A DNA stretch of 64,000 nucleotides, taken from NCBI RefSeq assembly GCF_003337555.1, contig NZ_QPJK01000013.1, positions 62,001-126,000 of the forward strand. Direction: 5' to 3'. A model generated the notes under the pieces. It had not been told where the DNA came from. It ran no database searches and saw only the letters and a list, made by a program, of their open reading frames with translations. This document shows, one piece after another, positions 17,037-26,308 of this stretch. A program made the translations under genes and the position numbers. Origin of the DNA: Pseudorhodoferax soli. Its GTDB lineage: Bacteria > Pseudomonadota > Gammaproteobacteria > Burkholderiales > Burkholderiaceae_C. Numbering within the stretch: the first letter of the stretch is position 1; every line of letters starts with the position of its first letter.

Positions 17037-17764
17037 CTGGAACCAGCAAATTAAACGCGCTCTTCGCCCGTTGGCCGCTTGGAAGCCCATTGGCGTCAGA
17101 GGACCTGGCGGCGATGGGCATCTCAGCGGACCTGGCCGTGCACTACGTGCGCGCCGGCTGGCTGGTGCGTCTGACACGCGGCGTGTTCGCCAGGCAGAAC
17201 GACGTGCTGGCGCTACATCCTTGCCTCGTGTTTCTGCAGCACAGGCTTGCAGGCTTGCATGTCGGCGGCAAGTCGGCACTGGATTGGTACGGGATACGCC
17301 AGTATGTCGCGCACAAGCCAACGCTGCAGCTCTACGGTTGGGATGCAGGGCAACTGCCGCAGTGGTTCACGGAACGTTTTGCAGCCGAGTACCACCGCAA
17401 GCGGCTCTTTGACGAGCCGGCGGAGAGCCTGCTCCACGCCGGTCCGTTCGAGAAGCGCGACGGCGCTCCGCAGGTGTCTTCGCCCGAGCGGGCATTGCTG
17501 GAGATGCTGAGCGAAGTTGGGCTGCGACAACCGCTGCAAGAGGCCCGCGAACTCCTCGAGAACGCCTACAGCCTGCGCGCCGATGTGCTGCGCGAGTTGC
17601 TGCAGCGCTGCTTGAGCATCAAGACCGTGCGGCTGTGCCTGCAGCTGGGCCGCGAAGGTGCGCTTCCCTGGGCCGCCAAGCTCGACCCGGCGACCCTGCC
17701 GACCGGCAGCGACCGGCCTTGGGTATCGCGCTCGCCTGACGGACTGCTGGTTCTCAAGCCATGA
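16973..17764 (+). CDS. abiEi: Type IV antitoxin, AbiEi family
   Basis: A 263-residue antitoxin of the AbiEi type: an N-terminal winged helix (KLNALFARWPLGSPLASEDLAAMGISADLAVHYVRAGWLVRLTRGVF, residues about 25-72) and a C-terminal antitoxin domain. In this abortive-infection system the protein represses the operon and counters the toxin, probably by keeping it dephosphorylated. The start is uncertain: ATG 16973 has no ribosome site and is followed, within the coding frame, by a second copy of the operator. The GTG at 17027 is another option, and the conserved domain only begins near residue 25. It ends in an ATGA overlap with the toxin gene. Its upstream DNA is much more AT-rich than its neighbours, suggesting separate acquisition. 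Confidence 0.88.
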   Translation: MENIFQIAPASNFCFNRSVATTGTSKLNALFARWPLGSPLASEDLAAMGISADLAVHYVRAGWLVRLTRGVFARQNDVLALHPCLVFLQHRLAGLHVGGKSALDWYGIRQYVAHKPTLQLYGWDAGQLPQWFTERFAAEYHRKRLFDEPAESLLHAGPFEKRDGAPQVSSPERALLEMLSEVGLRQPLQEARELLENAYSLRADVLRELLQRCLSIKTVRLCLQLGREGALPWAAKLDPATLPTGSDRPWVSRSPDGLLVLKP

Positions 17765-18675
17765 ACGAGATCTACCTGGAAACTGCGCGGCTGCTGACAC
17801 GCGTCGCTCCGCTGGTGTTCGTCGATGACATGTTCGCGCTCAAGGGCGGAACGGCGATCAACCTCTTCATCCGGGACATGCCCCGGTTGTCGGTGGATCT
17901 CGACCTGGTCTTCGTGGACCACACCCTCCCGCGTGACGAGGCACTTGCGCGCATCAATGGAGCCATCCGTGAGGCCTCGGTGCGCCTGGGCAAGCGGGGC
18001 CTTCAAGCCCACGTACCGGCGGCGGCGGCCGGAGAGACCAAACTGCTGGTGCGCGGTGGGGCCATCCAGGTCAAGATCGAGGTGAACTATGTGATGCGGG
18101 GCACGGTCACCGCGGTGCAGCGGGCCTCGCTCACGCCGACGGCACGCGACGTCCTGATGGCAGACCTGGAGATCCCCATGGTGTCGCTGGAGGACGCGTA
18201 CGGGGGCAAACTCGTGGCTGCGCTTGACCGCCAGCATCCACGGGACCTGTTCGACGTGATGCAGCTGTTCGCACATGAGGGCCTCACGCCGGCCATCCGC
18301 CGCGCATTCGTGGTCTACCTGGCCAGCAGCAACCGGCCCATCCACGAGGTGCTGTTCCCGCCGATGCGCGACATCCGGCACGACTATGCGCACAACTTTC
18401 AAGGGATGACTGCAGATCCAGTGCCACTGGACGATCTGCTCGCGGCGCGCGAGCGGCTGGTGCATGAAGTGGCGCACGACCTGGACGAGGACGAACGGAC
18501 CTTCCTGCGATCGCTGGCGGCTGGCGCGCCGGACTGGGAGGTGCTGGAGATCGCTCATCTTGAGCAGATGCCCGGCGTGCGTTGGAAGCTGCTCAACCTG
18601 TCCCAGCTGCGCAAGACCAATCCGAAGAAGTTCGCGGAACAAGCGAAGTTGCTGGCCGATCGCCTCAGCGCCTGA
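17761..18675 (+). CDS. abiEii: Type IV toxin, AbiEii/AbiGii nucleotidyltransferase
   Basis: A 304-residue nucleotidyltransferase toxin. The family motifs are clear: FALKGGTAINLF (residues about 25-36) and SVDLDLVFVDH (about 44-54), whose two aspartates hold metal. EVNYVMRGTV and DLEIPMVSLEDAYGGKLVAALDRQHPRDLFDV follow, the second with the conserved Lys and Asp. Such toxins inactivate tRNA or other targets by nucleotide transfer and stop growth during phage infection. Translation is coupled to the antitoxin by the ATGA overlap. The length is normal and nothing looks broken. Confidence 0.92.
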   Translation: MNEIYLETARLLTRVAPLVFVDDMFALKGGTAINLFIRDMPRLSVDLDLVFVDHTLPRDEALARINGAIREASVRLGKRGLQAHVPAAAAGETKLLVRGGAIQVKIEVNYVMRGTVTAVQRASLTPTARDVLMADLEIPMVSLEDAYGGKLVAALDRQHPRDLFDVMQLFAHEGLTPAIRRAFVVYLASSNRPIHEVLFPPMRDIRHDYAHNFQGMTADPVPLDDLLAARERLVHEVAHDLDEDERTFLRSLAAGAPDWEVLEIAHLEQMPGVRWKLLNLSQLRKTNPKKFAEQAKLLADRLSA

Positions 18676-18773
18676 CCGCGCGCGCTCGCATCCGGGTGTG
18701 TGCGCCAGCGCGGACGGGGTTCAGACGCGGCAACGCTCTGGCATCAGGCGGCCGCCGCATCTTCCAGATCAGC

Positions 18774-20600
18774 TCAAGAGCGCCGCGCAACTTGGGCAAA
18801 CATCTCCAGCACGCACTGCTGCGCGTCCAGTGTTTGTCGCGAAAGCACGCCCGGGCGTGGAAGCGCATGGGTGTAGAAATGCGCTCCCTCGGCCGGATAG
18901 CCCAACACCCAGATGTTGCTGCACGGGACACCGTCGAAGCCTACGGGGTGCATCGCCCTGTCGATCTCTACACCGCAGGGGTGGTAGTTGCCGTTGCAGA
19001 ACGAGCGGATCAAGCCGCGCTCAAGGAGACGCGTCGTGAGTGGTGCCGAGTCCGTGAGCGGGGAGTAGGCGTCCAGTCGCGCCACGACGAGCACATCGGC
19101 CTCGGTGTGGTGTTCCCCGGTCGGGTACGGCGCGGAGATTCGGAAGCGGGCGCTGTGCGGATCACCAACGACGGTGGCACCCGGGCCTCCGGTGATGTCG
19201 ATCAAGCCGGCCTCGCGCAGCGCAAGGTACTCCGCGTTGCGTTGGCGCGGTGGCCCGAAGGACACCCTGTTCGTCGCCGCGTTGAAGTTCTCCACGAAGA
19301 AGCGGTGCGAGAGCGGCGTCAGGCCGCCGTGCTCGACCGCCGCGCGCAACGCCTCGCGGGTGTCGCGCAGCGCATCGGTCGCAGCCTTCACCGGACTGGT
19401 CAGGTTCCCCTTGGCCGCCTCCGCCAGGTCCTCCTCGATCAGTCCGTGCACGAAGTCGTTGAACGCGCCGAATGAGTCGAAGGGCCGCTTCTTGAGCGGC
19501 CACAGGATGCCTTCGATCGCGCGTAGCTCCTGGTCAGTGGCTTCAAAGCCCTCGGCGATGCAGCGCTCCTTTTGCACCGCGCACCGGTAGGCGTATGCCA
19601 TCTCCTGCAGCACGAGCGGCAGCACATCAGCCTCGAAGTCAATCCGCGGATCACCAGTAGCGGCGAGCGCCGCCTGACGCCGGCGGATTACCGCCTCGAC
19701 CGTGAAGATCGCGGCCTGGTGCTTGCCGGCAAGGCCCTTCTGGTTGACGCCGCGCGCCGCAAACGGCAGGCTGTTGCGCGAGAACAGGAGCATGCGCGGT
19801 TCCCGCCCGGAGGGCAGGTACCTGAGTCTGCCCTGATCGTGTACGTAGCGCCCGCCGCGACCCAAGGTGAGGGCGGAGACCACATCGTGCGAGGTCAGTC
19901 CAAGTCCCTGGACAGCGACCGTGGCGGTCGGGTCGATGCTGTCGAGCCGCTCGATGGGATAGGGCGTCGCCACGTACGCGAGGAGTGCATTGCGCTGTCG
20001 GTGGGAGTTAACGAAGCGGTCGAACGCCCGGTCCTGGCCGTTCGGACTGCGGTGTCCGTGGCCGGTGGTGAGGAACACGAAGTCGGCACGGTGTGCAGCG
20101 CCGCCGCTCACGACCACCTCGAATCCCTCGTCCATCGGACGCAGATCGACGACCTGCTTGCGATGGTGGGTCACCCTCACATGGGTGGGCATCATGCCCA
20201 CGATCCGTTGGCAGGCCCAAGCCAGGTACTCGCCGAGCAGGGCGCGCGGCAGGTGGTCCGCCTGGGTGATGGGCTTTGCGGAACCGGTCTCACTTCTGAC
20301 GAAGCTGTCGCCGTGGCGCCGGTAGCCAAAGGCATGCGCCCATTCGACCAGGGAAATGCCGCCGTGGCCGCCGGCGAGGCTGGAGGGCGGGAAGATGCTC
20401 ACCTGGGACGCCACCGTGTTGATCAGCAGGTGGTCTGGCTGGCTGGCGCGGTGACAACCCTCGCCGGCGTTTCCCTCGTCGTAGACATCGATCTGCAGGC
20501 TCGCCCCCACAGGCAAACGGTGCGCATGCTCGAGCACGCGTTCGAGCACCGTGACGCCGCGCGGGCCCAGACCGATGATGGCCACTCTCGTCGGATCCAT
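18774..20600 (-). CDS. FAD/NAD(P)-binding protein (PF13454-like)
   Basis: A 608-residue flavoprotein starting MDPTRVAIIGLGPRGVTVLERV at ATG 20600 behind GGGAGCC. IGLGPRG is the dinucleotide-binding Gly motif; VFLTTGHGH is the second, ATG-like motif; TVAVQGLGLTSHDVVSAL resembles a second nucleotide-binding loop. NAD_binding_9 proteins of this size often sit in amino-acid or secondary-metabolite clusters, and few have known reactions. It lies 73 bases downstream of the KamA-like gene on the same strand, so the two probably form an operon. A plausible but unproven role is oxidation or hydroxylation of the beta-amino acid made by that enzyme. Confidence 0.78.
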   Translation of the reverse strand: MDPTRVAIIGLGPRGVTVLERVLEHAHRLPVGASLQIDVYDEGNAGEGCHRASQPDHLLINTVASQVSIFPPSSLAGGHGGISLVEWAHAFGYRRHGDSFVRSETGSAKPITQADHLPRALLGEYLAWACQRIVGMMPTHVRVTHHRKQVVDLRPMDEGFEVVVSGGAAHRADFVFLTTGHGHRSPNGQDRAFDRFVNSHRQRNALLAYVATPYPIERLDSIDPTATVAVQGLGLTSHDVVSALTLGRGGRYVHDQGRLRYLPSGREPRMLLFSRNSLPFAARGVNQKGLAGKHQAAIFTVEAVIRRRQAALAATGDPRIDFEADVLPLVLQEMAYAYRCAVQKERCIAEGFEATDQELRAIEGILWPLKKRPFDSFGAFNDFVHGLIEEDLAEAAKGNLTSPVKAATDALRDTREALRAAVEHGGLTPLSHRFFVENFNAATNRVSFGPPRQRNAEYLALREAGLIDITGGPGATVVGDPHSARFRISAPYPTGEHHTEADVLVVARLDAYSPLTDSAPLTTRLLERGLIRSFCNGNYHPCGVEIDRAMHPVGFDGVPCSNIWVLGYPAEGAHFYTHALPRPGVLSRQTLDAQQCVLEMFAQVARRS

Positions 20601-20673
20601 GCTTGGCTCCCTTCGGATTGGGGTTGTTTTAGTGGTCGCTCGCGCCGCGGGCGCCATGAAGGTCAACAAGACG

Positions 20674-22065
20674 TCAGCACGGGGGCCGCTCGGTGGCTGG
20701 CCCGGGCGAAGTCCTGGAAGGGTGGATCGCGATGGGCTGGAGCAGGCTGCTCGGCGCTGCTGGCTGATCCGCTTCGAAGAAAAAGCGCTCGCCGAATGCT
20801 GGCCGCAGCTCGTCCAGCCAGCTCGCTTGCGCGTCGTACTTGGCGTAGAAGGGACGACGCACCCACAGCGGATTGCGGGCCTGCAGGAACTGCAGCGCGA
20901 GCAACTTCTCTCCGCCCAGCTCCACGATGCCGTCAACCATGACCTTGCCAGGAAAGGCACTCATCGACGGGCCGCGCACGGTGCGCGCGAGGCCCGACAC
21001 CGAGCGGTAGGCCTGCTGAAACACCTGGTATGCCTTCACCAGCGGCAACTTGAAGTAGCTGCTCGGGCCCGTGTCCCGCTCGACGAACATGTAGTACGGG
21101 GTAGCGCCCAGCTTCACGCCAGTGGTCCAGAGCTCCGACCAGCAGGCTGCGTCCTCATTGACGTGTCGAATCAGAGGAGCCTGGATGCGCACGGTCGCAC
21201 CGGTTGCGATGATCCGACGCACCGCCTGCTGCGCGACCGGCTGCTCAAGCTCGCGTGGGTGGCTGTAGTGGGCCATCAATGCCAGGTTGCGGCCGGCGCC
21301 CACGACCCGCTCGAACAGGCGCAGCAGATCGTCCGCGTCCTTGTCGGTCACGTAGCGCTGGGGCCAGTACGCCACCGACTTCGTGCCGATGCGGATGCTC
21401 TGCACATGGGCCAGCTCGGGCGCCAGCAACGGATCGAGGTATTCGGCCAGGGATCGGGCGTTCATCACCATCGGATCGCCACCGGTCACCAGCACGTCGG
21501 TAACTTCGGGGTGGCGGCGCAGGTAGGCACATAGCTCCTGCGACTCCTTGGCGTCAAACTTCAGCTCCTCCATGCCGACGAACTGCGGCCAGCGGAAGCA
21601 GAAGGTGCAGTAGGCATGGCAGGTCTGTCCAGCACCGGGAAAGAACAGGACCGTCTCGCGGTACTTGTGCTGCAGGCCGCGCAGCGCCACACCGTCCAGC
21701 GTCGGAACGTTGTGGGTCATCTGGCCGGCCGGGTGCGGATTCATCCGCATGCGGATCGACCGCACGAACTCGTCAATCTGCGCCTCGGGCGCACCACCGG
21801 AGATCATGCGATGCATATCGAGATACTCGTTGTCCGGGAGCATGTCCCGGTGCGGAAACGTCAGGCGGTAGATCGGATCGTCGGGGACCCGGTCCCAGTC
21901 GATCAGGTGGTCCAGCACGTATGCGTTCACCCGGAACGGAAGGATGCGCGACACGACGTCGACGGCCTCTCTTTGATCTCGGTGCAAACGCTCCCACTGC
22001 GGCGCCTGCTTGATGCTCTGGCGCGTGTAGGGCTTGAACTTGGCGTGCGCTGCGGCGTCCTGCAT
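20674..22065 (-). CDS. KamA-family radical SAM protein (lysine 2,3-aminomutase-like)
   Basis: A 463-residue radical SAM enzyme. The [4Fe-4S] motif CHAYCTFCFRW (CX3CX2C, near residue 148) is followed by VTDVLVTGGDPMVMNA, the SAM-binding GGDP element typical of KamA. FPGKVMVDGIVELGGEK in the C-terminal part may hold the PLP lysine. Classical members turn L-lysine into beta-lysine; this one has CTFCFR where the classical enzyme has CRxCTRK, so it belongs to a different subgroup and the substrate may not be lysine. ATG 22065 has AGGAGA upstream. It is divergent from a LysR-type gene and is followed by an FAD-binding protein. Confidence 0.85.
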   Translation of the reverse strand: MQDAAAHAKFKPYTRQSIKQAPQWERLHRDQREAVDVVSRILPFRVNAYVLDHLIDWDRVPDDPIYRLTFPHRDMLPDNEYLDMHRMISGGAPEAQIDEFVRSIRMRMNPHPAGQMTHNVPTLDGVALRGLQHKYRETVLFFPGAGQTCHAYCTFCFRWPQFVGMEELKFDAKESQELCAYLRRHPEVTDVLVTGGDPMVMNARSLAEYLDPLLAPELAHVQSIRIGTKSVAYWPQRYVTDKDADDLLRLFERVVGAGRNLALMAHYSHPRELEQPVAQQAVRRIIATGATVRIQAPLIRHVNEDAACWSELWTTGVKLGATPYYMFVERDTGPSSYFKLPLVKAYQVFQQAYRSVSGLARTVRGPSMSAFPGKVMVDGIVELGGEKLLALQFLQARNPLWVRRPFYAKYDAQASWLDELRPAFGERFFFEADQPAAPSSLLQPIAIHPSRTSPGPATERPPC

Positions 22066-22223
22066 GTGTCTTCTCCTGTGCGTGTCCAGTGGGTTGGTGC
22101 TGGCGACGAGGTCACGGATCGGTTGGTCTCCGCCCGTGTTCGCCTCAGGAAAAATTTAAAGAAGAGGCCCTTGGAGATGAAGCCCCAAAGGGCTGTTTCA
22201 GAGATTGCGAGCGCTTGTTGAAG

Positions 22224-23069
22224 ATGCGCCAACACCTCGATCTCGCCGCGGTGGAAGCTTTCGTCCTGGTGGCCGAGTTGCACAGCTTCACGCGCGCCGC
22301 GGACGTGCTAGGTGTCACTCAGGCTGGAATCAGCCAGCAGCTCCACCGCCTTGAGAAGCATCTGGGCCGCCGCTTGCTGGATCGCACGCCACGACACGTT
22401 CGGCTCTCGGCGCAGGGCGAGGCGTTCCTGCCGCATGCGCGAGAGTTGCTGCTCGCCCAGCAGACGGCGCTGTCCACGGTCGCGCGTCCTGGGCGCGTCC
22501 TGAGCATCGGCGTCAGCGAGCAGGTCGCAGGGCCAGAGCTTCCTCGGGTCATTGCCCGCATCAGAGCCAGCGATCCCGAGCTGCTGCTCAAGCTTCGCGT
22601 GGACGATGCGGGATCGTTGCGCAGGGACTTCGAACGCGGCGATCTCGACGTGGCAATCCTGCGGCAGGGGACGCGCCGCGACGGCGACCTCTTGTTCGTG
22701 GACCCATACGCCTGGTTCGCAAGCACTGCGGCGGGTCTGGCCGGTCGTCCGATTCCGCTGATCACGGCGATGGATGTTTGCGGCGTGGGCGCGCTGGCCA
22801 GGCGTTTGCTGATGCGGGCCAAGGTACCGTGGGTCGATGCTCTCTGGACGAGTGGCGTCGCCGCGGCGATCTCGGCAGCGCAGTCCGGTGTAGGTGTCAT
22901 GCCGGTTGCGCGACGGCTGGCGGCCGACGGCCTCATCGATGTCGGCCCCGAGCTCGGATTGCCGGCATTCCCGCCCTCCAAGGTGGTGATGCTTTCGCGT
23001 CACGTCGATGCCAATGGAAAGGCGATCCAGCGCATGCTGCGCGCGTCACTGCGCGATGCCTCGCCATAG
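22224..23069 (+). CDS. LysR-type transcriptional regulator
   Basis: A 281-residue LysR regulator. The N-terminal winged helix reads LAAVEAFVLVAELHSFTRAADVLGVTQAGISQQLHRLEKHLGRRLLDR (about residues 6-55), followed by a substrate-binding half with GVSEQVAGPELP and QSGVGVMPVARRLA. The start MRQHLDLA at 22224 lacks a good ribosome site, and the open frame extends upstream to 22089. It is divergent from the KamA-like gene across 158 bases, so by LysR custom it likely controls that operon and itself. The co-inducer is unknown. Confidence 0.88.
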   Translation: MRQHLDLAAVEAFVLVAELHSFTRAADVLGVTQAGISQQLHRLEKHLGRRLLDRTPRHVRLSAQGEAFLPHARELLLAQQTALSTVARPGRVLSIGVSEQVAGPELPRVIARIRASDPELLLKLRVDDAGSLRRDFERGDLDVAILRQGTRRDGDLLFVDPYAWFASTAAGLAGRPIPLITAMDVCGVGALARRLLMRAKVPWVDALWTSGVAAAISAAQSGVGVMPVARRLAADGLIDVGPELGLPAFPPSKVVMLSRHVDANGKAIQRMLRASLRDASP

Positions 23070-23818
23070 ATCGGCATTCAACTTGCCAACGTCCGGGCGC
23101 AGCGGAGCCATTTCACCTGAATGCACGCTCGGCTGGACTGGGCGACAGCGCGGCTGTATCAAACGTGCCGGCCAATCGCTGTCGAGCCAGATGTTCTGCG
23201 GTGCAGCGCCCCCCGCTGGCGACGTTGAAGCGCTGAAACGCGATCGTCCCTGGCACCGAACTTGTCCCGGCCATCTGTGGATATCTCTGGGGACACCGGC
23301 TGGAGGGATTGCGGCGACCCAGTATCCATGCGCGTTCCCACAGGATTGCCTCCTTCTTGAGCAGCCATCGCAATGTGGATGAGTGACGCCGGCGCCGACG
23401 AACGTCCACCGGCGTTCACGTCGAGTGCTCCTGGACCTCTTCAGAAAGGGGCCAGCTCGATGTCAATGCTCCTCACGCCGATGCTGGACCCTGGCCGGTC
23501 GCAACGTTGATCCAGTCTTCCGCTTGGAGGGCGGGCAGCCGTGATCCCTACGATGAACAAGGTCCCAGAAGCTGACGGCCGCATTGCAATGTGCAACGTC
23601 CGGCGCCGGGTGGGGACTTCCTGCAGGTGGTGCCATAGCGCTTTGCTATTCTTGGCCTCGCCGGGCGCAAGCCCCCTGTTCACTAGGCAGTGTGGACTGA
23701 AGGAAAGCAGGCCTTTCCCGCTCGCCCGGAGCGAAACCCGGGCGCCAATTTCTGTGCCGTGGCTGGCAGCTGCGGCGCTTACAAGGCGCAGTTCCAACTT
23801 CAAGGAACACGCTCCGCC
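23070..23818. other. Intergenic stretch, no convincing gene
   Basis: About 750 bases without a supported gene. Several short frames overlap on both strands, none with a good ribosome site or recognisable domain. A single TGTGGATAT near 23275 resembles a DnaA box with one mismatch, which alone means little. It may be a remnant of a lost gene at the border between the metabolic and maintenance parts of the island. Confidence 0.35.
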
Positions 23819-24079
23819 ATGACCGCTCTCAAACAGGCACGTCGTCTCATCGAAGAACAGCCGCTGTCGGACACTGCAGCCGTTGTGGCCGATCTGGTCA
23901 TCGCCTTGGAACTGGAGGCATCGTTCAGACTGGAGCGGCTGTACGCGCTAAGCCTGGCCGACTTTGAAATGGCGACCGACCTCATCAGCGAGTGGCGCCT
24001 TGCGCGCCACTACGCGAAGAAGGGCAAGCTGCTCGACTTGGCGATGCAGATGCGCGAGCTCGGAGACAACATGCGCTGA
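23819..24079 (+). CDS. Small hypothetical protein, helical
   Basis: An 86-residue protein beginning MTALKQARRLIEE. AAGGAA lies about 11 bases before ATG 23819, a rather wide spacing. The sequence is almost all helix-forming, with alternating charged and aliphatic residues (LVIALELEASFRLERLYALSLADFEMA) and no membrane segment. I do not recognise it. It is the first of a line of small unknown genes on the plus strand. Confidence 0.5.
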   Translation: MTALKQARRLIEEQPLSDTAAVVADLVIALELEASFRLERLYALSLADFEMATDLISEWRLARHYAKKGKLLDLAMQMRELGDNMR

Positions 24080-24174
24080 GGTACGCCCGGGCGGCGTGGC
24101 CGGTGGGCGGCCCGCAGTCCGCTGTCTTTCTGCCGCGGGAGCTTTCCGAGGCCCTGTGGCAGCTAAAGTGGCGC

Positions 24175-24699
24175 ATGTCTTCGAAGACCCAGTTCAGCCG
24201 CATCGAGCGTCAACTCCAGTTGGAGGCTTCGTTCGGCCAACTGGGTGCGAAGCTGACGCTGGTAGCAGGGTATGCCCAGGCGAACTTAGCGGCTCAACAC
24301 GACTACCCTCGTGGTCCCGCAAAGCAGTGCTACCGAAACGCTGCGCAACTGGCGATGGATTTTCCGGAACTGACCTATGTCGAAGGCATTGCGCAGGGTG
24401 GCTCGATCCTGATCCCGCATGCCTGGTGCATCGACGAGGACGGTCGAGTAGTCGAGGCGACCTGGCCTGAAACAGGGAATGCCTACTGGGGTGCTGCCTA
24501 CGATACCGAGTTCCTGATCTTCTGGATCCTGAAACAGAAGGTCTGGGGCGTGCTTCACGAAGTGGTCGCTGCGGAGCTGTTTACCTATTTGCCGGAGCGC
24601 ATGTTCGTAAGGCTTGAGGGGGACAAGCTGAAGCAAGTGCAGAGCTTGTTCGCTGAGGCGCGCCAGGCATTGGACCTGACGGAGTGGGCCGACTTCTAG
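24175..24699 (+). CDS. Hypothetical protein with Cys/His residues as in papain-like folds
   Basis: A 174-residue protein starting MSSKTQFSRIERQ at 24175. I do not recognise the family, but GPAKQCYRNAAQLA followed later by PHAWCIDEDGRVVEATW looks like the Cys and His elements of transglutaminase- or papain-like proteins, where the Cys opens a helix and the His sits in an HxW strand. That is inference from pattern only. There are no signal or membrane segments; the end reads ALDLTEWADF. The ribosome site is weak. It sits among other small unknown genes. Confidence 0.5.
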   Translation: MSSKTQFSRIERQLQLEASFGQLGAKLTLVAGYAQANLAAQHDYPRGPAKQCYRNAAQLAMDFPELTYVEGIAQGGSILIPHAWCIDEDGRVVEATWPETGNAYWGAAYDTEFLIFWILKQKVWGVLHEVVAAELFTYLPERMFVRLEGDKLKQVQSLFAEARQALDLTEWADF

Positions 24700-24896
24700 G
24701 GTTGCCTCGGTGGATTGTCGCTCGACAGTTCGTACATGCCAGGCCATGGTGCCGAAGTTGTGCCGGTCGCTTTTGGATCTACAGACCTACTACTTTCGAC
24801 AAGCGCTCGGCGAAACCCGGTGACGCCGCCCGGACTTGCGGCACGCGTCCGGTGCATGATCGTTGCGCATGCAGGGTTCTCCGCCACAATCCAGGC

Positions 24897-25175
24897 ATGT
24901 GCGATGTTCACCTCGTCGAAACCTCTCGCCGGCTAGACCGAGTACCGTCGCAGATGATTTGCTGCTACTGCGACGGCGCCATCGCAGGCGAAGCCTTGTG
25001 GGTGGAGGGCTATCTGGATGATGGGTCTGCGGGACTGCATCGCTTTGTTTACCACCAGGACTGCGCATGGGACATGGAGCATGACCTTGATGCGATCAAG
25101 GCGCACGACGGCTGTTTCAGCTACGGAACCGCCGTCGAGGTCGTCGCAGCTTCAACGGAAACGTCTCTTTCATGA
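24897..25175 (+). CDS. Small CxxC protein, hypothetical
   Basis: A 92-residue protein, or 73 if the second ATG at 24954 (MICCYCDGAI) is used. CCYCDGAI and later FVYHQDC give a Cys/His set that could bind one zinc ion, as in small zinc ribbons. GEALWVEGYLDDG resembles the body of small treble-clef proteins. Its stop overlaps the next ATG by four bases (ATGA), so it is co-translated with the DUF6283-like gene, another Cys-rich protein. Confidence 0.5.
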   Translation: MCDVHLVETSRRLDRVPSQMICCYCDGAIAGEALWVEGYLDDGSAGLHRFVYHQDCAWDMEHDLDAIKAHDGCFSYGTAVEVVAASTETSLS

Positions 25176-25531
25176 CCTTCTGGAAACTCAAACGCACCGT
25201 CCAATGCGAGAAGTGCCCTTGGCGGGTCGGCGTCGATCCTCATGACATTCCAGATGGCTACTGCGAGACCAAGCACCAGGCACTGGCAGACACGATCGCG
25301 GAACCCGGGCAATTGCCTGTGCCTGGAGCGCCGCTGCGCGCCATGGCTTGCCACGAAACAGATGACGCGCACTGCGTCGGCTGGGTCAATCATCAACTTG
25401 GGCCAGGCAACAACATCCCGCTGCGGCTAAGCGTACTGTCATGCTCGAACATCGGAAAGCTACGGCTACGAGGGGAGCAGCATCCATCGTTTGAGGCAAC
25501 GCTGCCCGGCAAGCCCGTCGAGCCAGCGTAG
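25172..25531 (+). CDS. DUF6283-like Cys-rich protein
   Basis: A 119-residue protein with the order CEKCPWRVGVDP, then MACHETDDAHCVGWV, then NNIPLRLSV, as I remember for DUF6283 proteins. The cysteines (CxxC plus CH...C) suggest a metal site. The function is unknown; relatives occur on plasmids, phages and islands. It is coupled to the preceding small Cys protein by ATGA. The last 20 residues look less conserved. Confidence 0.55.
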   Translation: MTFWKLKRTVQCEKCPWRVGVDPHDIPDGYCETKHQALADTIAEPGQLPVPGAPLRAMACHETDDAHCVGWVNHQLGPGNNIPLRLSVLSCSNIGKLRLRGEQHPSFEATLPGKPVEPA

Positions 25532-25597
25532 TGAGCCTGCCAGGCGGCGAACCGACGCCGAGCGGCGCCGTCAACAATCTCGAAAAGCAAGACCGGT

Positions 25598-25870
25598 CTA
25601 GGTCCAGGTCAGCAGGTCCGGCTGAACCTGTACGCCGTGGTGTTGCTGCATCGCCTCGATGAAGAGCAGCCAGGTCGCGTGATCGGCCGGTCCGTGCGTG
25701 CATACGAGGCACTCGCCTTCACCTGCCAACTGCGCGGTACCCGTTCGGTGGACATCGATGCCAAACCGCTTGCTGAAGCGGCCGATGGATGAACCATCGT
25801 ACCCATTGACCCAGACGGTCCCGCGCGCTGGGTCCGCGTTGATTTCGTGGTCTGGGTCCATGGGCATCAT
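25598..25870 (-). CDS. Small hypothetical protein
   Basis: A 90-residue protein reading MMPMDPDHEINADPARG from 25870. The centre is orderly (VWVNGYDGSSIGRFSKRFGIDVH, then GEGECLVCTHGPADHATW), with a CxxC-H arrangement that could bind metal. I do not recognise the family. It is on the opposite strand to its small neighbours, and no clear ribosome site is seen. ATG 25861 is a second start option. Confidence 0.45.
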   Translation of the reverse strand: MMPMDPDHEINADPARGTVWVNGYDGSSIGRFSKRFGIDVHRTGTAQLAGEGECLVCTHGPADHATWLLFIEAMQQHHGVQVQPDLLTWT

Positions 25871-26109
25871 CAAACTATTGTGGCAGGGGCTTGCTCCTCT
25901 CTGCGGTACGTCAGGCTTGGAAACGTTCGAGCAGGGCTGGCACGATTGAATCCTCGGCCGCCGCCGCAATGGGGTCGCGCGAGCAGCAGCGAAGCGCAAC
26001 ATCCGCCTTGCGCCTCATGCCCTACGAGCCTCGGGTGGCCTCATTCAAGAGATCTTGGTTGTCAGCGCTTCCCGCCGCCGTGGTATACGCTTTCGCAGAT
26101 ACTTCAGGG

Positions 26110-26286
26110 ATGACCACCACCAAAACCACCACCAAGATCGTGAAGATTGCGGTCGCGGACGACGAAGTGCTCGTTGCGCTCAAACGACCTGAAGGCTACG
26201 AAGATACCCATCCCGAGCTGGTCGCTGAGGACGCGATCAAGGACACCTGGCCGGAGTACCGCACAGTGTGGCCGCAGGAAACCTAG
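26110..26286 (+). CDS. Very small hypothetical protein
   Basis: A 58-residue frame starting MTTTKTTTKIVKIAVADDEVL. It has a Thr/Lys-rich start and an acidic second half (EGYEDTHPELVAEDAIKDTWPEY). CAGGG lies directly before the ATG, too close for a good ribosome site. No family is recognised. Confidence 0.35.
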   Translation: MTTTKTTTKIVKIAVADDEVLVALKRPEGYEDTHPELVAEDAIKDTWPEYRTVWPQET

Positions 26287-26308
26287 ACTTGGTTCCTTAC
26301 GCCTCAAC

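Noticed and set aside
19572-20942. Long open frame (456 codons) on the plus strand
   Set aside because: It is antisense to the FAD-binding gene, which has a ribosome site, clear Gly motifs and normal codon use. The plus frame is an artefact of high GC content.
23275-23283. Replication origin with a DnaA box
   Set aside because: A single near-match without further boxes, AT-rich region or replication gene nearby is not enough.
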